DNA from: UBA4742 sp002403895
Lineage (GTDB): Bacteria; Actinomycetota; Acidimicrobiia; Acidimicrobiales; Acidimicrobilacustridaceae
Reading direction: 5' to 3'
NCBI GenBank assembly: GCA_036823295.1
Contig: DAISGD010000036.1
Location: 1 to 36,194, forward strand
Length of the DNA stretch: 36,194 bases
Under the pieces are notes generated by a model, which saw only the letters and a program-made list of their open reading frames with translations, ran no database searches and had not been told where the DNA came from. Made by a program: the position numbers and the translations under genes. Shown piece by piece: positions 6,959-15,522 of the stretch. Within the stretch, counting starts at the first letter, position 1. Each line of letters starts with the position of its first letter.

Positions 6959-8401
6959 TCAGAAGTCGAGCCCCGAAAGCTCCGGGAACCAGCCTCCGGC
7001 CCGACGCACGGCCTCGGCCCACCGGGCTCGATCGAGCGGAGCCCCGGGCTCCACCGAGTACGTCGGGGCCCAGGTGGCGGCGATGTCCGACAGGCCGTTC
7101 CACGTGCCCAGGGCCAGCCCGGCGGCGAACGCCGCGCCCATGGTGGTGGCCTCGATGACGGGGGAGACCTCGACCGTCCGCTGGGTGGCGTCGGCCAGCA
7201 ACTGCACGAACGTCTCGTTGCGGCTCATGCCTCCGTCGATCCGCACGGCGGCTATGGGTGGGGCCCCATCGGCTTCGGCCGCGTCCACCAGGTCGGCGCC
7301 GCGTTGGGCCACCCCTTCCAGCACGGCCCGCACGATCTGAGGACGGCCGGCGCCGCGGGTGAGACCGAGCAGCGTGCCTCGTGCCCCGTAGTCCCACTGG
7401 GGGGTGCCCAGCCCCATCAGCGCCGGCACGTACACCACGCCGTCGGTCGTCTCGCATTGCGACGCCACGTCGTGGGACTGGGCGCTGCTGGTGAGGATCC
7501 CGAGGTCGTCGCGCAGCCACTCGACGTTGGTGCCGGCCGACAACATGATCGCCTCGAGGCCCCAGGTGGGCGTGCCGTCGCGCCGCCACGCCACAATGGG
7601 GAACGTCCCGCCCCCGCCGCGGGTGTCGAAGCGGGGCCGGTCCGGTCCCACCACTACGTCGAGCATGCCACCGGTGCCGAACGTGATCTTGGCGGGGCCG
7701 GGCTCGACCACGCCCTGGCCCAGCATCGAAGCCTGCTGATCGCCGAGGATGCCGGCGATGGGGGGTGCCCCATCGAGCGCCGTGGCTGCCCCCAGCACCG
7801 CCGTCGAATCCACGATGGTCGGCATCATGGCCGCCGGGATGGCCAGCTTGGCCAACACGCTGTCGTCCCACGTGCCGCCGTCGAGATTGATGAGCCCGGT
7901 GACCGCCGCGTTCGACAGGTCGGTGACGTGGAGCGCACCCTGCGACAGGCGCCACGCGATCCAGGTGTCGGGCGTGCCGAAGCACAGGTCGCGCGACCGC
8001 TCCGGGTCGTAGGTGTTGAGCAGCCACGCCACCTTGGTGGCCGACTGGTTGGGAGCGAAGCGCAGCCCGTCAGCCTGGAACACGAGGCATTCCGTCACGG
8101 TGCGCAGGTCCTGCCAGCCGAGCGCGGGGCCGACCGGCTCGCCGGTCGCCCGGTCCCACACGATGGCCGAGGCCCGCTGGTTGGTGATGCCCACCCCATC
8201 GACCGGCCCGGCCTCGGCCAGCGCCCGGGCAGCCAGGTCGAGGGCCACGTCGGCCAGCACGTTGGCGTCGAACTCAACCAACCCGGCCATCGGGGTGTCG
8301 GGCAGGACCTCGCGGTAGTGCTCCACCGCGACGGTGGTGTCGGGCCGCACGACCGCCGCTCGGATCCCACTGGTGCCCACGTCGATGACGAGGATGCTCA
8401 C
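6959..8401 (-). CDS. glpK: Glycerol kinase
   Basis: A 480-residue FGGY-family sugar kinase that phosphorylates glycerol to sn-glycerol-3-phosphate with ATP. The N-terminal phosphate-binding loop is IDVGTSGIRAAVV and the substrate part is VGITNQRASAIVWDRATGEP, where glycerol kinases have TNQRE(T/S). Also present are GILGDQQASMLGQG and the FGTGGMLDVV adenosine-side loop, and the C-terminal IDGGMSRNETFVQLLAD. The last is the FGGY signature near residues 395-410. TNQRAS instead of TNQRET is a small deviation, so a related polyol or glyceraldehyde kinase is not fully excluded, but glpD just upstream favours glycerol. ATG 8401 has GGGGGAACC upstream. It is separated by 74 bp from the membrane protein gene, in the same direction. 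Confidence 0.88.
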   Translation of the reverse strand: MSILVIDVGTSGIRAAVVRPDTTVAVEHYREVLPDTPMAGLVEFDANVLADVALDLAARALAEAGPVDGVGITNQRASAIVWDRATGEPVGPALGWQDLRTVTECLVFQADGLRFAPNQSATKVAWLLNTYDPERSRDLCFGTPDTWIAWRLSQGALHVTDLSNAAVTGLINLDGGTWDDSVLAKLAIPAAMMPTIVDSTAVLGAATALDGAPPIAGILGDQQASMLGQGVVEPGPAKITFGTGGMLDVVVGPDRPRFDTRGGGGTFPIVAWRRDGTPTWGLEAIMLSAGTNVEWLRDDLGILTSSAQSHDVASQCETTDGVVYVPALMGLGTPQWDYGARGTLLGLTRGAGRPQIVRAVLEGVAQRGADLVDAAEADGAPPIAAVRIDGGMSRNETFVQLLADATQRTVEVSPVIEATTMGAAFAAGLALGTWNGLSDIAATWAPTYSVEPGAPLDRARWAEAVRRAGGWFPELSGLDF

Positions 8402-8475
8402 GATTGGTTCCCCCAGGATCGGCTTCGGTCAGGCCGCTTTGGCCAGGCCGTGTCGGGCGCTCTCACCCCAACTGA

Positions 8476-8907
8476 TCAAGCTCCGTGTTCCCCATCATCG
8501 CTCGCCGTGGCCGCCCGCTGGCGACGACGCTCTGCCAGCTCGGCGCCGAGGATGCCCGACGACACGGCGAGCAACACGGTGAAGCTCAGCGACACGACGC
8601 TTATCGACCGGCCCGACACCGCCCGGTCGACCAGGCCGACGACGAGGAAGATGACTACCGCCACCAGGCAGGCGGCCGACGCCTGGGTCAGGTAGCGGTC
8701 CGGGTTGGTCTTGGCCGACACCGCCCCGCCCCAGGCGAACCCGACCAGTACCAGCAGGAAGAGCAGGCCCTGCGATTCGGAGTCGGCGCCCACGATGCGG
8801 AGAGCAACGCCGGCGGGAACGGCGATCAACAAGGCGGCCCCGGCACCCCGAGCAATGCCCGTCGGTTCCAGGGGCGGTCGGGCGTTCGCCGGAACCGGGT
8901 CGTTCAC
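8476..8907 (-). CDS. Small four-helix membrane protein
   Basis: A 143-residue integral membrane protein with four predicted helices: about residues 20-38 (GAALLIAVPAGVALRIVG), 46-63 (LLFLLVLVGFAWGGAVSA), 75-94 (ASAACLVAVVIFLVVGLVD) and 98-118 (ISVVSLSFTVLLAVSSGIL). The tail is charged. No family is recognised. The GTG start overlaps the stop of the upstream flavoprotein by 4 bp (GTGA, 8904-8907), so translation is very likely coupled and the two proteins may act together. Its place between the alkyl-DHAP-synthase-like gene and glpK suggests a role in glycerol or lipid metabolism, which is only an inference. Confidence 0.7.
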   Translation of the reverse strand: MNDPVPANARPPLEPTGIARGAGAALLIAVPAGVALRIVGADSESQGLLFLLVLVGFAWGGAVSAKTNPDRYLTQASAACLVAVVIFLVVGLVDRAVSGRSISVVSLSFTVLLAVSSGILGAELAERRRQRAATASDDGEHGA

Positions 8908-10469
8908 GCGCCCGTGGTCGGGGAGACGGCCGGCCAGTTCTGGTCGGCGAACGGGTTGGGCCCGAAAGGGCTGGGGAGGCCGAGCTTGCCCGGGTTCAAG
9001 ATGCCCTTGGGGTCCAGCGCGGCCTTGACCGCTATCAGCGTCCCGTGCGCGGCACCGAGGGCCTCGGCCATGAACCGGGCCCGGTTGATGCCCACCCCAT
9101 GATGGTGGCTGAGAGCGCCGCCCCCAGCCAGCACGGCCCGGGTGCCAGCATCCCAGGCGGCGCGGTAGTAGGCGTCCTTGGCTGCCGGCTCGGGCTTGCC
9201 GGCGAAGGTGAAGTACAGGCAGGCGCCGTTGGGATAGGTGTGGGACTGGTGGGCCGACACGGCCAGCGTTCCCGGTACGGCCTTGATGGCGTCGAGGGCC
9301 GAGCGGTAGATGCCGGGGAGCGCCGACCAGGAACCGGTGATCTCCATAGTGTCGACCACCAGGCCGCCGCCGATGAGTTGTTCGAGTTGGGCCACGTTGT
9401 TGCGGTGGCCCATCCACTGCTCGACGAGGCCGACATCGAGCGGCAGCGAGACTTTGCACTCCTCCTCGACGACCTCGATGGTGGCGTCGACCAGGCAGGG
9501 GTCGCCCTCGTCCAACACCAACAGCACGTGGAGGTCGCCGGTCTTGTAGGAGCGGTCGGCCTCGACCGCGTCGTACAGCCGCAGGACCGCGGGGGTCGCG
9601 CCCCGGCGCAGGATCCGCCGGCAAGCATCCAACCCCTCCTCGAACGAGGCGAAGCCGTAGGCCAGGCGCCGTTCATGGGTCGGTGCCGGGTGCACCCGCA
9701 GCCGGGCGCCGGTGATGATGCCCAGCGTCCCCTCGCTGCCCACGAACAGCTGGTTGAGGTCGGGTCCGGTGGCCTGACGTGCGTTGCCCTCGGTGTGGAT
9801 CACGGTGCCGTCGGCCAAAGCCACGTCGAGGCCCACCACCATGTCCTCGATCTTGCCGTAGCGGGTAGAGAGCTGACCGGCGCCACGACACGCCAGCCAT
9901 CCACCCACCGTGGACAGCGCCACCGACTGGGGCCAGTGCCCGCAGGTGAGGCCGTAGGTGGTGCGGAGCTCGTGTTCGAAGTAGTCGCCGAACGTGCCGC
10001 ACAAGACGTCCACCACCAGGGAGGTGTCGTCCACCGAGCGGATGCCCTTGACGTCGCACAGGTCCAACACGACCCCGCCGTACAGCGGGACTGACGAGCC
10101 GCACACGCCGCTGCGCCCGGCCGCCGCCGTCACCGGTATGCCGGCTTCGTTGCACACGGCCAGCACGGCTGAGATCTCCTCGACGCTCGACGGCCGGGCC
10201 ACCGCCGCGGCCAGCGCCGGGACCTGGTTCTCGAGCGCCCACGTCATGGCCAGCGGCCACCAGTCGCGGCTCGCCTCACTGCGGGTGGCGGTATCGGTGG
10301 TGACCGACACGCACACCCCCGACAACCGCTCGAGCAGCTCGTCGGACACCGCCACCATCGGCTCGTCCAGTCGGGCCGTGGCCGACGCCGCGCCGCCGGC
10401 GATGGCGATGGGTGGCGTTGGCGCGCCCGGGCCGAGGTCGGGTAGCGGGTGGGGAGCGGTCGTCGGCAT
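8904..10469 (-). CDS. FAD-linked oxidase, alkyldihydroxyacetonephosphate synthase-like
   Basis: A 521-residue VAO-family flavoprotein. The FAD_binding_4 domain covers about residues 80-260: PVTAAAGRSGVCGSSVP binds FAD phosphates and HWPQSVALSTVGGWLACRGAGQLSTRYGKIEDMV is typical. The C-terminal FAD-oxidase domain follows, with RRGATPAVLRLYDAVE and the histidine cluster ALSHHHGVG at about residues 452-460. That HHH motif and the surrounding sequence match alkyl-DHAP synthases, which swap the acyl chain of acyl-DHAP for a fatty alcohol to make ether lipids. Mycobacteria have similar proteins near glpD. Here it lies 2 bp after glpD and is coupled to a small membrane protein. The reaction is not certain: an oxidase of another hydroxy acid is the alternative. 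Confidence 0.82.
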   Translation of the reverse strand: MPTTAPHPLPDLGPGAPTPPIAIAGGAASATARLDEPMVAVSDELLERLSGVCVSVTTDTATRSEASRDWWPLAMTWALENQVPALAAAVARPSSVEEISAVLAVCNEAGIPVTAAAGRSGVCGSSVPLYGGVVLDLCDVKGIRSVDDTSLVVDVLCGTFGDYFEHELRTTYGLTCGHWPQSVALSTVGGWLACRGAGQLSTRYGKIEDMVVGLDVALADGTVIHTEGNARQATGPDLNQLFVGSEGTLGIITGARLRVHPAPTHERRLAYGFASFEEGLDACRRILRRGATPAVLRLYDAVEADRSYKTGDLHVLLVLDEGDPCLVDATIEVVEEECKVSLPLDVGLVEQWMGHRNNVAQLEQLIGGGLVVDTMEITGSWSALPGIYRSALDAIKAVPGTLAVSAHQSHTYPNGACLYFTFAGKPEPAAKDAYYRAAWDAGTRAVLAGGGALSHHHGVGINRARFMAEALGAAHGTLIAVKAALDPKGILNPGKLGLPSPFGPNPFADQNWPAVSPTTGA

Positions 10470-10471
10470 CG

Positions 10472-12184
10472 TCAGGCCCCGGCGGTGGCGTCGAGGGCGG
10501 TCTCGGGGAGCTCGTGGCCGATGGCCGCCGCCCGTTCCTCGTCGAGAAGGGCGCGGAAAGCCTTGACCTGGCGTTGCTGTTGGTCCTCGTCCCAGCCGAG
10601 GTCGGTGGCCACCAGCGCAGCCACCGCGGGGGCGGCCTCGCCCGACGCGTCGCGTCCCAGCAGGCGAGCTCGGGTGCGACGGCTCAAGATGTCGTCCACG
10701 CCGCGGGCCATCTCGTAGCGCGCCGCGTAAACGGCCTCGGCCTGGAGGTAGGGGAGGCCCTCGACCAGCGGCTCGCCCAGGGTCGGATCGCGTTCGATCA
10801 TGGCGATGAGCGCTCGGCTCTCGCCGCCGTAACGGTTGGCCAGGTGCTCGAGCCGATCGGTTCCGACTATGGCGACGGCGTCGCTGGCGTGGCGGACCTC
10901 GTCATAGCCATCGGCGCCCCGCAGCGCCAGGCGCTTGGTCCGACTGTGCTTGGTAACCCGCTCCAACACCTTGGCCCCGAGTACGTCGGAGAGCACCACG
11001 TCGACGGTGTCGGCCGCCATTTCCCGGTAGGTGGTGAGCTTGCCGCCGGTGACGGTGACCACCCCGCTCCTGGACGGGGTAACCCGGTGGCGGCGGGACA
11101 GATCGGCGGTGCGTTCGCTGCCGGCGTCGCGCACCAGCGGGCGAAGACCGGCCCAGGTGCCGACGATGTCGTCGACCGTCAACTCGGTGGTCATGGCGTC
11201 GTTCATGGCGTCGAGGAGGTAGGCGATATCCTCGGTGGTGCACTGCGGGTCGTCGAGGGGCCCGTCGTAGTCGGTGTCGGTGGTGCCGATGTAGGTGAAC
11301 TCGCCCCAAGGCACCACGAAGACCGAGCGCTTGTCCTTGCGGACCGGCACCACCACCGCGATGTCGTTGCGCACCTTGGCCCACGGCACCGTGATGTGGA
11401 TGCCCTTGGCTGGGCGGATCGAACCGGGATGGGTGCCCTCGTCGAGTAGGCGCACGTCGTCACTCCACACCCCACCCGCGTTCACCACCGCGTCGGCGGT
11501 GATGTCGAACGTGCGGGTCGTGCCGTGGCTGTCGGTGGCTTCCACCGTGGCGCCGCACGCCCGGCCATCGTCGCCCTTGCGGATGGCGATGACCCGGGTG
11601 CCGTTGGCCACGGCCGCTCCGAAGTCGATGGCGGCGGTGCGGGCCAGGGTCAGCGTGAGGCGGGCATCGTCGGCCTGGGCGTCGTAGTACAGGTAGCACG
11701 AGGCCAGCTTCTGGCCGGACAGGGTAGGCATGTGGGCCACGGCCTCGTCCGCGCTGATGCGCTTGTGCAGCTTGCCGATGCGGGCTCCGCCGGTGAGGTC
11801 GTAGATCCACATGGCGGTGCCCAGCGCCCGGGACAGCTTCTTGGGGATCACGCCGCCCTTGGCGAACACGGGCAGGAGGAACGGCAGCACCTTGACCAGA
11901 TGGGGGGCGTTCTTGCGTAGCCGCTGACGCTCGGCCAGCGCTTCGTACACGAGCCGCACATCGCCCTGTTGCAGGTAGCGCAGCCCACCGTGGACCAGCT
12001 TCGACGACTTCGACGACGTGCCCGAGGCGAAGTCGTCGCGCTCGACCAGGGCCGTGCGCAGCCCCCGGGAGGCCGCATCGAGAGCGGTACCGGCACCGGT
12101 GACGCCGCCACCGATGACCAGCACGTCGAAATGGGTGTCGGCGAGACGGCGCAGGGCGTCGTCGCGATCGAAGGCACCGGGCAT
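10472..12184 (-). CDS. glpD: Glycerol-3-phosphate dehydrogenase (FAD-dependent)
   Basis: A 570-residue membrane-associated flavoenzyme oxidising glycerol-3-phosphate to DHAP and passing electrons to quinone. The N-terminal FAD motif is FDVLVIGGGVTGAGTALDAASRG. SGTSSKSSKLVHGGLRYLQQGD is the GlpD signature. Further conserved parts are GGVWSDDVRLL, PAKGIHITVPW, YIGTTDTDYDGPLDDP and VTGGKLTTYREMA, followed by the C-terminal helical DAO_C domain. Length is normal. The ATG at 12184 is chosen; an in-frame GTG at 12202 is also possible and neither has a clear ribosome site. A TAGACT -10-like box (minus strand, about 12242-12247) and an 8-bp hairpin (12204-12223) precede it. First gene of the glycerol operon, 2 bp before the flavoprotein gene. 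Confidence 0.93.
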   Translation of the reverse strand: MPGAFDRDDALRRLADTHFDVLVIGGGVTGAGTALDAASRGLRTALVERDDFASGTSSKSSKLVHGGLRYLQQGDVRLVYEALAERQRLRKNAPHLVKVLPFLLPVFAKGGVIPKKLSRALGTAMWIYDLTGGARIGKLHKRISADEAVAHMPTLSGQKLASCYLYYDAQADDARLTLTLARTAAIDFGAAVANGTRVIAIRKGDDGRACGATVEATDSHGTTRTFDITADAVVNAGGVWSDDVRLLDEGTHPGSIRPAKGIHITVPWAKVRNDIAVVVPVRKDKRSVFVVPWGEFTYIGTTDTDYDGPLDDPQCTTEDIAYLLDAMNDAMTTELTVDDIVGTWAGLRPLVRDAGSERTADLSRRHRVTPSRSGVVTVTGGKLTTYREMAADTVDVVLSDVLGAKVLERVTKHSRTKRLALRGADGYDEVRHASDAVAIVGTDRLEHLANRYGGESRALIAMIERDPTLGEPLVEGLPYLQAEAVYAARYEMARGVDDILSRRTRARLLGRDASGEAAPAVAALVATDLGWDEDQQQRQVKAFRALLDEERAAAIGHELPETALDATAGA

Positions 12185-12203
12185 GAGGGCACTCGCTTTC
12201 ACG

Positions 12204-12223
12204 GCCGCGGGAGGACCCGCGGC
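12204..12223. repeat. GC-rich hairpin in the glpD leader
   Basis: GCCGCGGG (12204-12211) and CCCGCGGC (12216-12223) form a perfect 8-bp stem with a 4-nt loop, directly before the glpD start codons. On the glpD transcript it would sit at or over the ribosome-binding region and could limit translation. Confidence 0.5.
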
Positions 12224-12391
12224 GGGATCGGCAACCGCCCGAGTCTAGGAGGGCGCCCCGGCGTTGGCCTCACGGGAGCTCGGACCGCCCCGAACGGAAA
12301 GGCACAGGTCACGAGGGAGCGATGGCATGCCTTCCGGCGAACCCAACGCACGCTGGTCGGGCAATCCGCTCAGATTTCTCTTCGAGCTACT

Positions 12392-12420
12392 CAACAATCG
12401 TTGCAGATTGTTGGTAGCGT
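12392..12420 (+). promoter_or_regulatory. Fur/PerR-type operator and -10 box of the regulator gene
   Basis: CAACAATC-GTTGCA-GATTGTTG (12392-12413) is a perfect 8-bp inverted repeat with a 6-bp spacer, AT-rich in a GC-rich genome, like the operators of mycobacterial FurA-type regulators. TAGCGT (12415-12420) directly after it fits the TANNNT -10 pattern and lies 7 bases before the ATG at 12428, implying a leaderless transcript. Binding there would block the promoter, so autoregulation by the Fur-family protein is likely. Confidence 0.7.
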
Positions 12421-12427
12421 GCTCTCC

Positions 12428-12868
12428 ATGAAGTCGCCGGCGGAGCTCACCGAACGGTTCCGGGCCCAGGGCCTGAGGGTGACGCCGCAACGCCAACGCA
12501 TCTTCGCCGCGCTCTACGACAATCCCGAGCACCCCACCGCCGAGGCCGTCTACGCCTCGGTCAGCGCCGAGATGCCCACCATCTCGCTGCGCACCGTCTA
12601 CCAGACGCTCAACGACCTGGCCGCCATGGGCGAACTGGTCCAACTCGAGCTCGGCACCGGCTCGGCCCGGTTCGATCCCAACCTCGACGGCCACCACCAC
12701 CTGGTCTGCGACCAGTGTGGCAAGGTGCTCGACGTCGACGCCGAGATCGCCGGCCTCGATCTCCCCGAGGACCGCCGTCAGGGCTTCGTCATCGACGCCA
12801 CCGAGGTCGTCTTCCGCGGGACGTGTCCCCAGTGCGCCGCCCGCGAGTTGTCGTCATCCACCCACTAG
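12428..12868 (+). CDS. Fur-family transcriptional regulator (PerR-like)
   Basis: A 146-residue metal-dependent repressor. The winged-helix domain (residues 1-85) contains GLRVTPQRQRIFAALYDNPEHPTAEAVYASV and ISLRTVYQTLNDLAAMGEL, both highly typical of Fur proteins. HHHLVCDQCGKVLDVD carries regulatory-site histidines and the first zinc CxxC; FRGTCPQCAARE gives the second CxxC of the structural zinc site. The dimerisation domain is complete. Its immediate downstream neighbour is a rubrerythrin (29 bp), and an operator covers its own promoter. It is therefore more likely a peroxide-sensing PerR/FurA-type than an iron-uptake regulator, although sequence alone cannot separate them. It is divergent from glpD. 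Confidence 0.93.
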   Translation: MKSPAELTERFRAQGLRVTPQRQRIFAALYDNPEHPTAEAVYASVSAEMPTISLRTVYQTLNDLAAMGELVQLELGTGSARFDPNLDGHHHLVCDQCGKVLDVDAEIAGLDLPEDRRQGFVIDATEVVFRGTCPQCAARELSSSTH

Positions 12869-12897
12869 ATCCAACCCAACACTGCACAAGGAGCACG

Positions 12898-13317
<420 letters not shown>

Positions 13318-13353
13318 GGACCTGGTCAGCCTCGGGCTGAGCGTGCAGTGACC

Positions 13354-13386
13354 GTCGGCCCTGCACGCATCGCGTGCGGGGCCGAC
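13354..13386 (+). terminator. Strong 15-bp hairpin between rubrerythrin and the Fe-S gene
   Basis: GTCGGCCCTGCACGC (13354-13368) pairs with GCGTGCGGGGCCGAC (13372-13386) over 15 positions with a single A-to-G (G-U) change and a 3-nt loop. There is no T-run after it. It may end or attenuate transcription after the rubrerythrin gene, or set unequal expression within one operon. Confidence 0.55.
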
Positions 13387-13448
13387 CCGGTCCTGACCCG
13401 AGGCACTCTCTCCCTGAGTGACCGACGAAACGAGAGCCGAGGCGAGCC

Positions 13449-14756
13449 GTGACCACCACCTACGACCCGTTCCACCCCAAGTACTTCGACGAGGCCGACC
13501 TGCGCGGTGAACTCACCCGGGTGTACGACCTCTGCCACGGCTGCCGCCTGTGCTTCAAGTTCTGCCCGTCGTTCCCCACGCTGTTCGCCTTCGTCGACGC
13601 CCACGATGACCAAGACGCCGGGCGCCTCACGCCCGCCCAGCAAGACCAGGTGGTGGACGAGTGCTTCGGCTGCAAGCGCTGTTACATCAACTGTCCCTAC
13701 ATCCCGGGCCAGAGCGAGTGGAACCTCGACTTTCCCCGCCTCATGATGCGGGCCGATCAGGTGCGGGTCCACCACAAGGAGCTCTCGGTCGAGGCCAAGA
13801 TCCAGAACCAGGTACTGGGCCGCACCGACCTGATCGGCAAGCTCAACACCGCAGCCGCGCCCCTGGCCAACAAGGCCATCGGGACTCCCGGCTCGTTCAC
13901 CCGCAAGGTGATGGAAAAGACGGTCGGCATCGCCGCCGAGCGGGTGTTGCCGCCCTATGCCAAGCAGCGGTTCTCGACCTGGTTCAGGACGCACACGGCT
14001 TCGATCACCGGAAGGCGTCAGGGGAGGGTGGCCCTCTTCCCGACGTGTCTGGTCGAGTACCAGAATCCCGCTATCGGCCGCGACCTGGTCAAGGTATACG
14101 AGCGCAACGGCATCGAGTGCAGCCTGCCAACAGGTGAGGTGTGCTGCGGCGCGCCGTGGCTGCACAGCGGAGACGTCGACCACTTCGTCAAGGAGGGGCG
14201 CAAGAACGTCAAGGTGCTGGCCGACGCCGTTCGGGCCGGCAACGACGTGGTGGTGCCCCAGCCGACGTGTGGCTACATCATCAAGAAGGACTACATCGAC
14301 TACATCGGCGGCCCCGACGCCGAGCTGGTGGCGGCCAACACCTACGACGCCGCCGAGTACCTCATGAAGGTGCACAAAGGCGACGACACCCAGCTCGATA
14401 CCGACTTCACCGGCGAGGTGCCCGAGGCGCTCACGTACCACGCCCCCTGCCACCTCCGGGCCCAGAACATCGGCCTGCGCAGCCGGGATCTCATGAAGCT
14501 GACCGGCACCAAGATCACCCTGGTGGCCGAGTGCTCGGCCATCGACGGCACCTGGGGCTACCGCGAGCAAAACTACGAGATGTCGCGCAAGGTGGCCAAG
14601 AAGATGGCGGACGCCATCATCAAGGCGGACAACGACGTCGTGGCGGGCGACTGCAACCTGGCCAACGGGGGCATCCTGCAGGAGACCGGCAAGCAGCCGG
14701 TGCATCCGATCCAGGTCGTCGCCCGGGCCTACGGCATCCCCGAGGAGGAAGCATGA
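13449..14756 (+). CDS. GlpC/HdrD-like Fe-S protein (two 4Fe-4S, two CCG domains)
   Basis: A 435-residue cytoplasmic Fe-S electron-transfer protein. Two ferredoxin-type clusters are bound by C29-x2-C-x2-C-x3-CP (LCHGCRLCFKFCPS) and C72-x2-C-x2-C-x3-CP (CFGCKRCYINCPY). Two cysteine-rich CCG domains follow, with GEVCCGAPWLHSGD and PQPTCGY in the first. The second holds YHAPCHLRAQNIGLRS, VAECSAIDG and VAGDCNLANGG. These domains hold a special cluster in heterodisulfide reductase and an electron site in GlpC. It is often called 'anaerobic G3P dehydrogenase subunit C', but no glpA/B is near and context with rubrerythrin and DUF3501 makes an electron donor for peroxide reduction more likely. The start is a GTG; the stop overlaps the next gene (ATGA). 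Confidence 0.9.
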   Translation: MTTTYDPFHPKYFDEADLRGELTRVYDLCHGCRLCFKFCPSFPTLFAFVDAHDDQDAGRLTPAQQDQVVDECFGCKRCYINCPYIPGQSEWNLDFPRLMMRADQVRVHHKELSVEAKIQNQVLGRTDLIGKLNTAAAPLANKAIGTPGSFTRKVMEKTVGIAAERVLPPYAKQRFSTWFRTHTASITGRRQGRVALFPTCLVEYQNPAIGRDLVKVYERNGIECSLPTGEVCCGAPWLHSGDVDHFVKEGRKNVKVLADAVRAGNDVVVPQPTCGYIIKKDYIDYIGGPDAELVAANTYDAAEYLMKVHKGDDTQLDTDFTGEVPEALTYHAPCHLRAQNIGLRSRDLMKLTGTKITLVAECSAIDGTWGYREQNYEMSRKVAKKMADAIIKADNDVVAGDCNLANGGILQETGKQPVHPIQVVARAYGIPEEEA

Positions 14757-15364
14757 CTATGACGAACACCACAAAGCTCACGCTCGACGACATCACCGAC
14801 CTGCGGGCCTACGAACGCGAGCGCGAGGACTTCCGGGCCCACATCATCGCCCTCAAGAAGCGGCGCCGGGTCCACGTCGGCCCCATCGTGAGCTTGGTCT
14901 TCGAGAACCGCGACACCATCCGCTTTCAGATCCAGGAGATGGCTCGGGTCGAAAAGCTCTTCAGCGACGAAGCCATCGAGGGCGAGCTGCGGGCCTACAA
15001 CCCGCTCATCCCCGAGCCGGGTTCGCTGTCGGCCACCCTCTTTATCGAGTTGACCAGCGAGCCGGCCCTGCGTGAGTGGCTGCCCCGTCTGGTGGGCGTC
15101 GAGACGATGGTGGATCTGTGCATCGGCTCCGGCACCGATGAGATCGTGATGCGCTGCACCCCGGATCCCGACCACGAAAAGCAGCTCACCCGCGACGAGA
15201 TCACCGCCGCGGTGCACTACGTCCGGTGGGATCTCACCCCCGAACAGATCGACGCCTTCGCCACCTCACCCGTCCGGGTGGCGGTGCGTCATCCCGAATA
15301 CGATCACGACTCCGAGCTGAGCGCCGAGGCCCACGCCGAGCTGGTGGCCGATCTCCGGAGCTGA
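14753..15364 (+). CDS. DUF3501 family protein
   Basis: A 203-residue protein of unknown function. It is recognised as DUF3501 from KLTLDDITDLRAYEREREDFRAHIIALKKRRRVHVGPI near the start and FENRDTIRFQIQEMARVEK after it. The conserved YNPLIPEPGSLSATLFIEL follows, and the end contains VHYVRWDLTPEQIDAF and VRVAVRHPEYDHD. The ATG overlaps the stop of the Fe-S gene (ATGA, 14753-14756) with GAGGAGGAAGC upstream, so the two are translationally coupled. Rubrerythrin, GlpC-like protein and DUF3501 recur together in many bacteria, so DUF3501 probably serves the same peroxide/iron stress function. No cofactor motif is visible. Confidence 0.9.
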   Translation: MTMTNTTKLTLDDITDLRAYEREREDFRAHIIALKKRRRVHVGPIVSLVFENRDTIRFQIQEMARVEKLFSDEAIEGELRAYNPLIPEPGSLSATLFIELTSEPALREWLPRLVGVETMVDLCIGSGTDEIVMRCTPDPDHEKQLTRDEITAAVHYVRWDLTPEQIDAFATSPVRVAVRHPEYDHDSELSAEAHAELVADLRS

Positions 15365-15445
15365 CCGTTTTCGGTCCCCTCAGGGCCCGAGCGAGACTGC
15401 GATGCAGGTCAGGGGCCGTTTTCTGGCGCGCCTGGACGGATTCAT

Positions 15446-15475
15446 TTGGACACCGAGGGGCCGGGCGACGATACT
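15446..15475 (+). promoter_or_regulatory. Putative sigma-70-type promoter of the whiB gene
   Basis: TTGGAC (15446-15451) and GATACT (15470-15475) are separated by 18 bp. This would give a start near 15482 and a leader of about 40 nt containing GAGGAG before the ATG at 15523. The stretch just upstream repeats CCGTTTTC twice (about 15364 and 15414), which has no clear meaning. Confidence 0.45.
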
Positions 15476-15522
15476 CGACCCTTCGTATCCAGCCTCTCGC
15501 CTCGAGGAGTTGAGCAGTCCCG

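Noticed and set aside
13449..14756. Fe-S protein as glycerol-3-phosphate dehydrogenase subunit C (glpC)
   Set aside because: No glpA or glpB is present, GlpD is of the aerobic type, and the gene is coupled to DUF3501 next to rubrerythrin.
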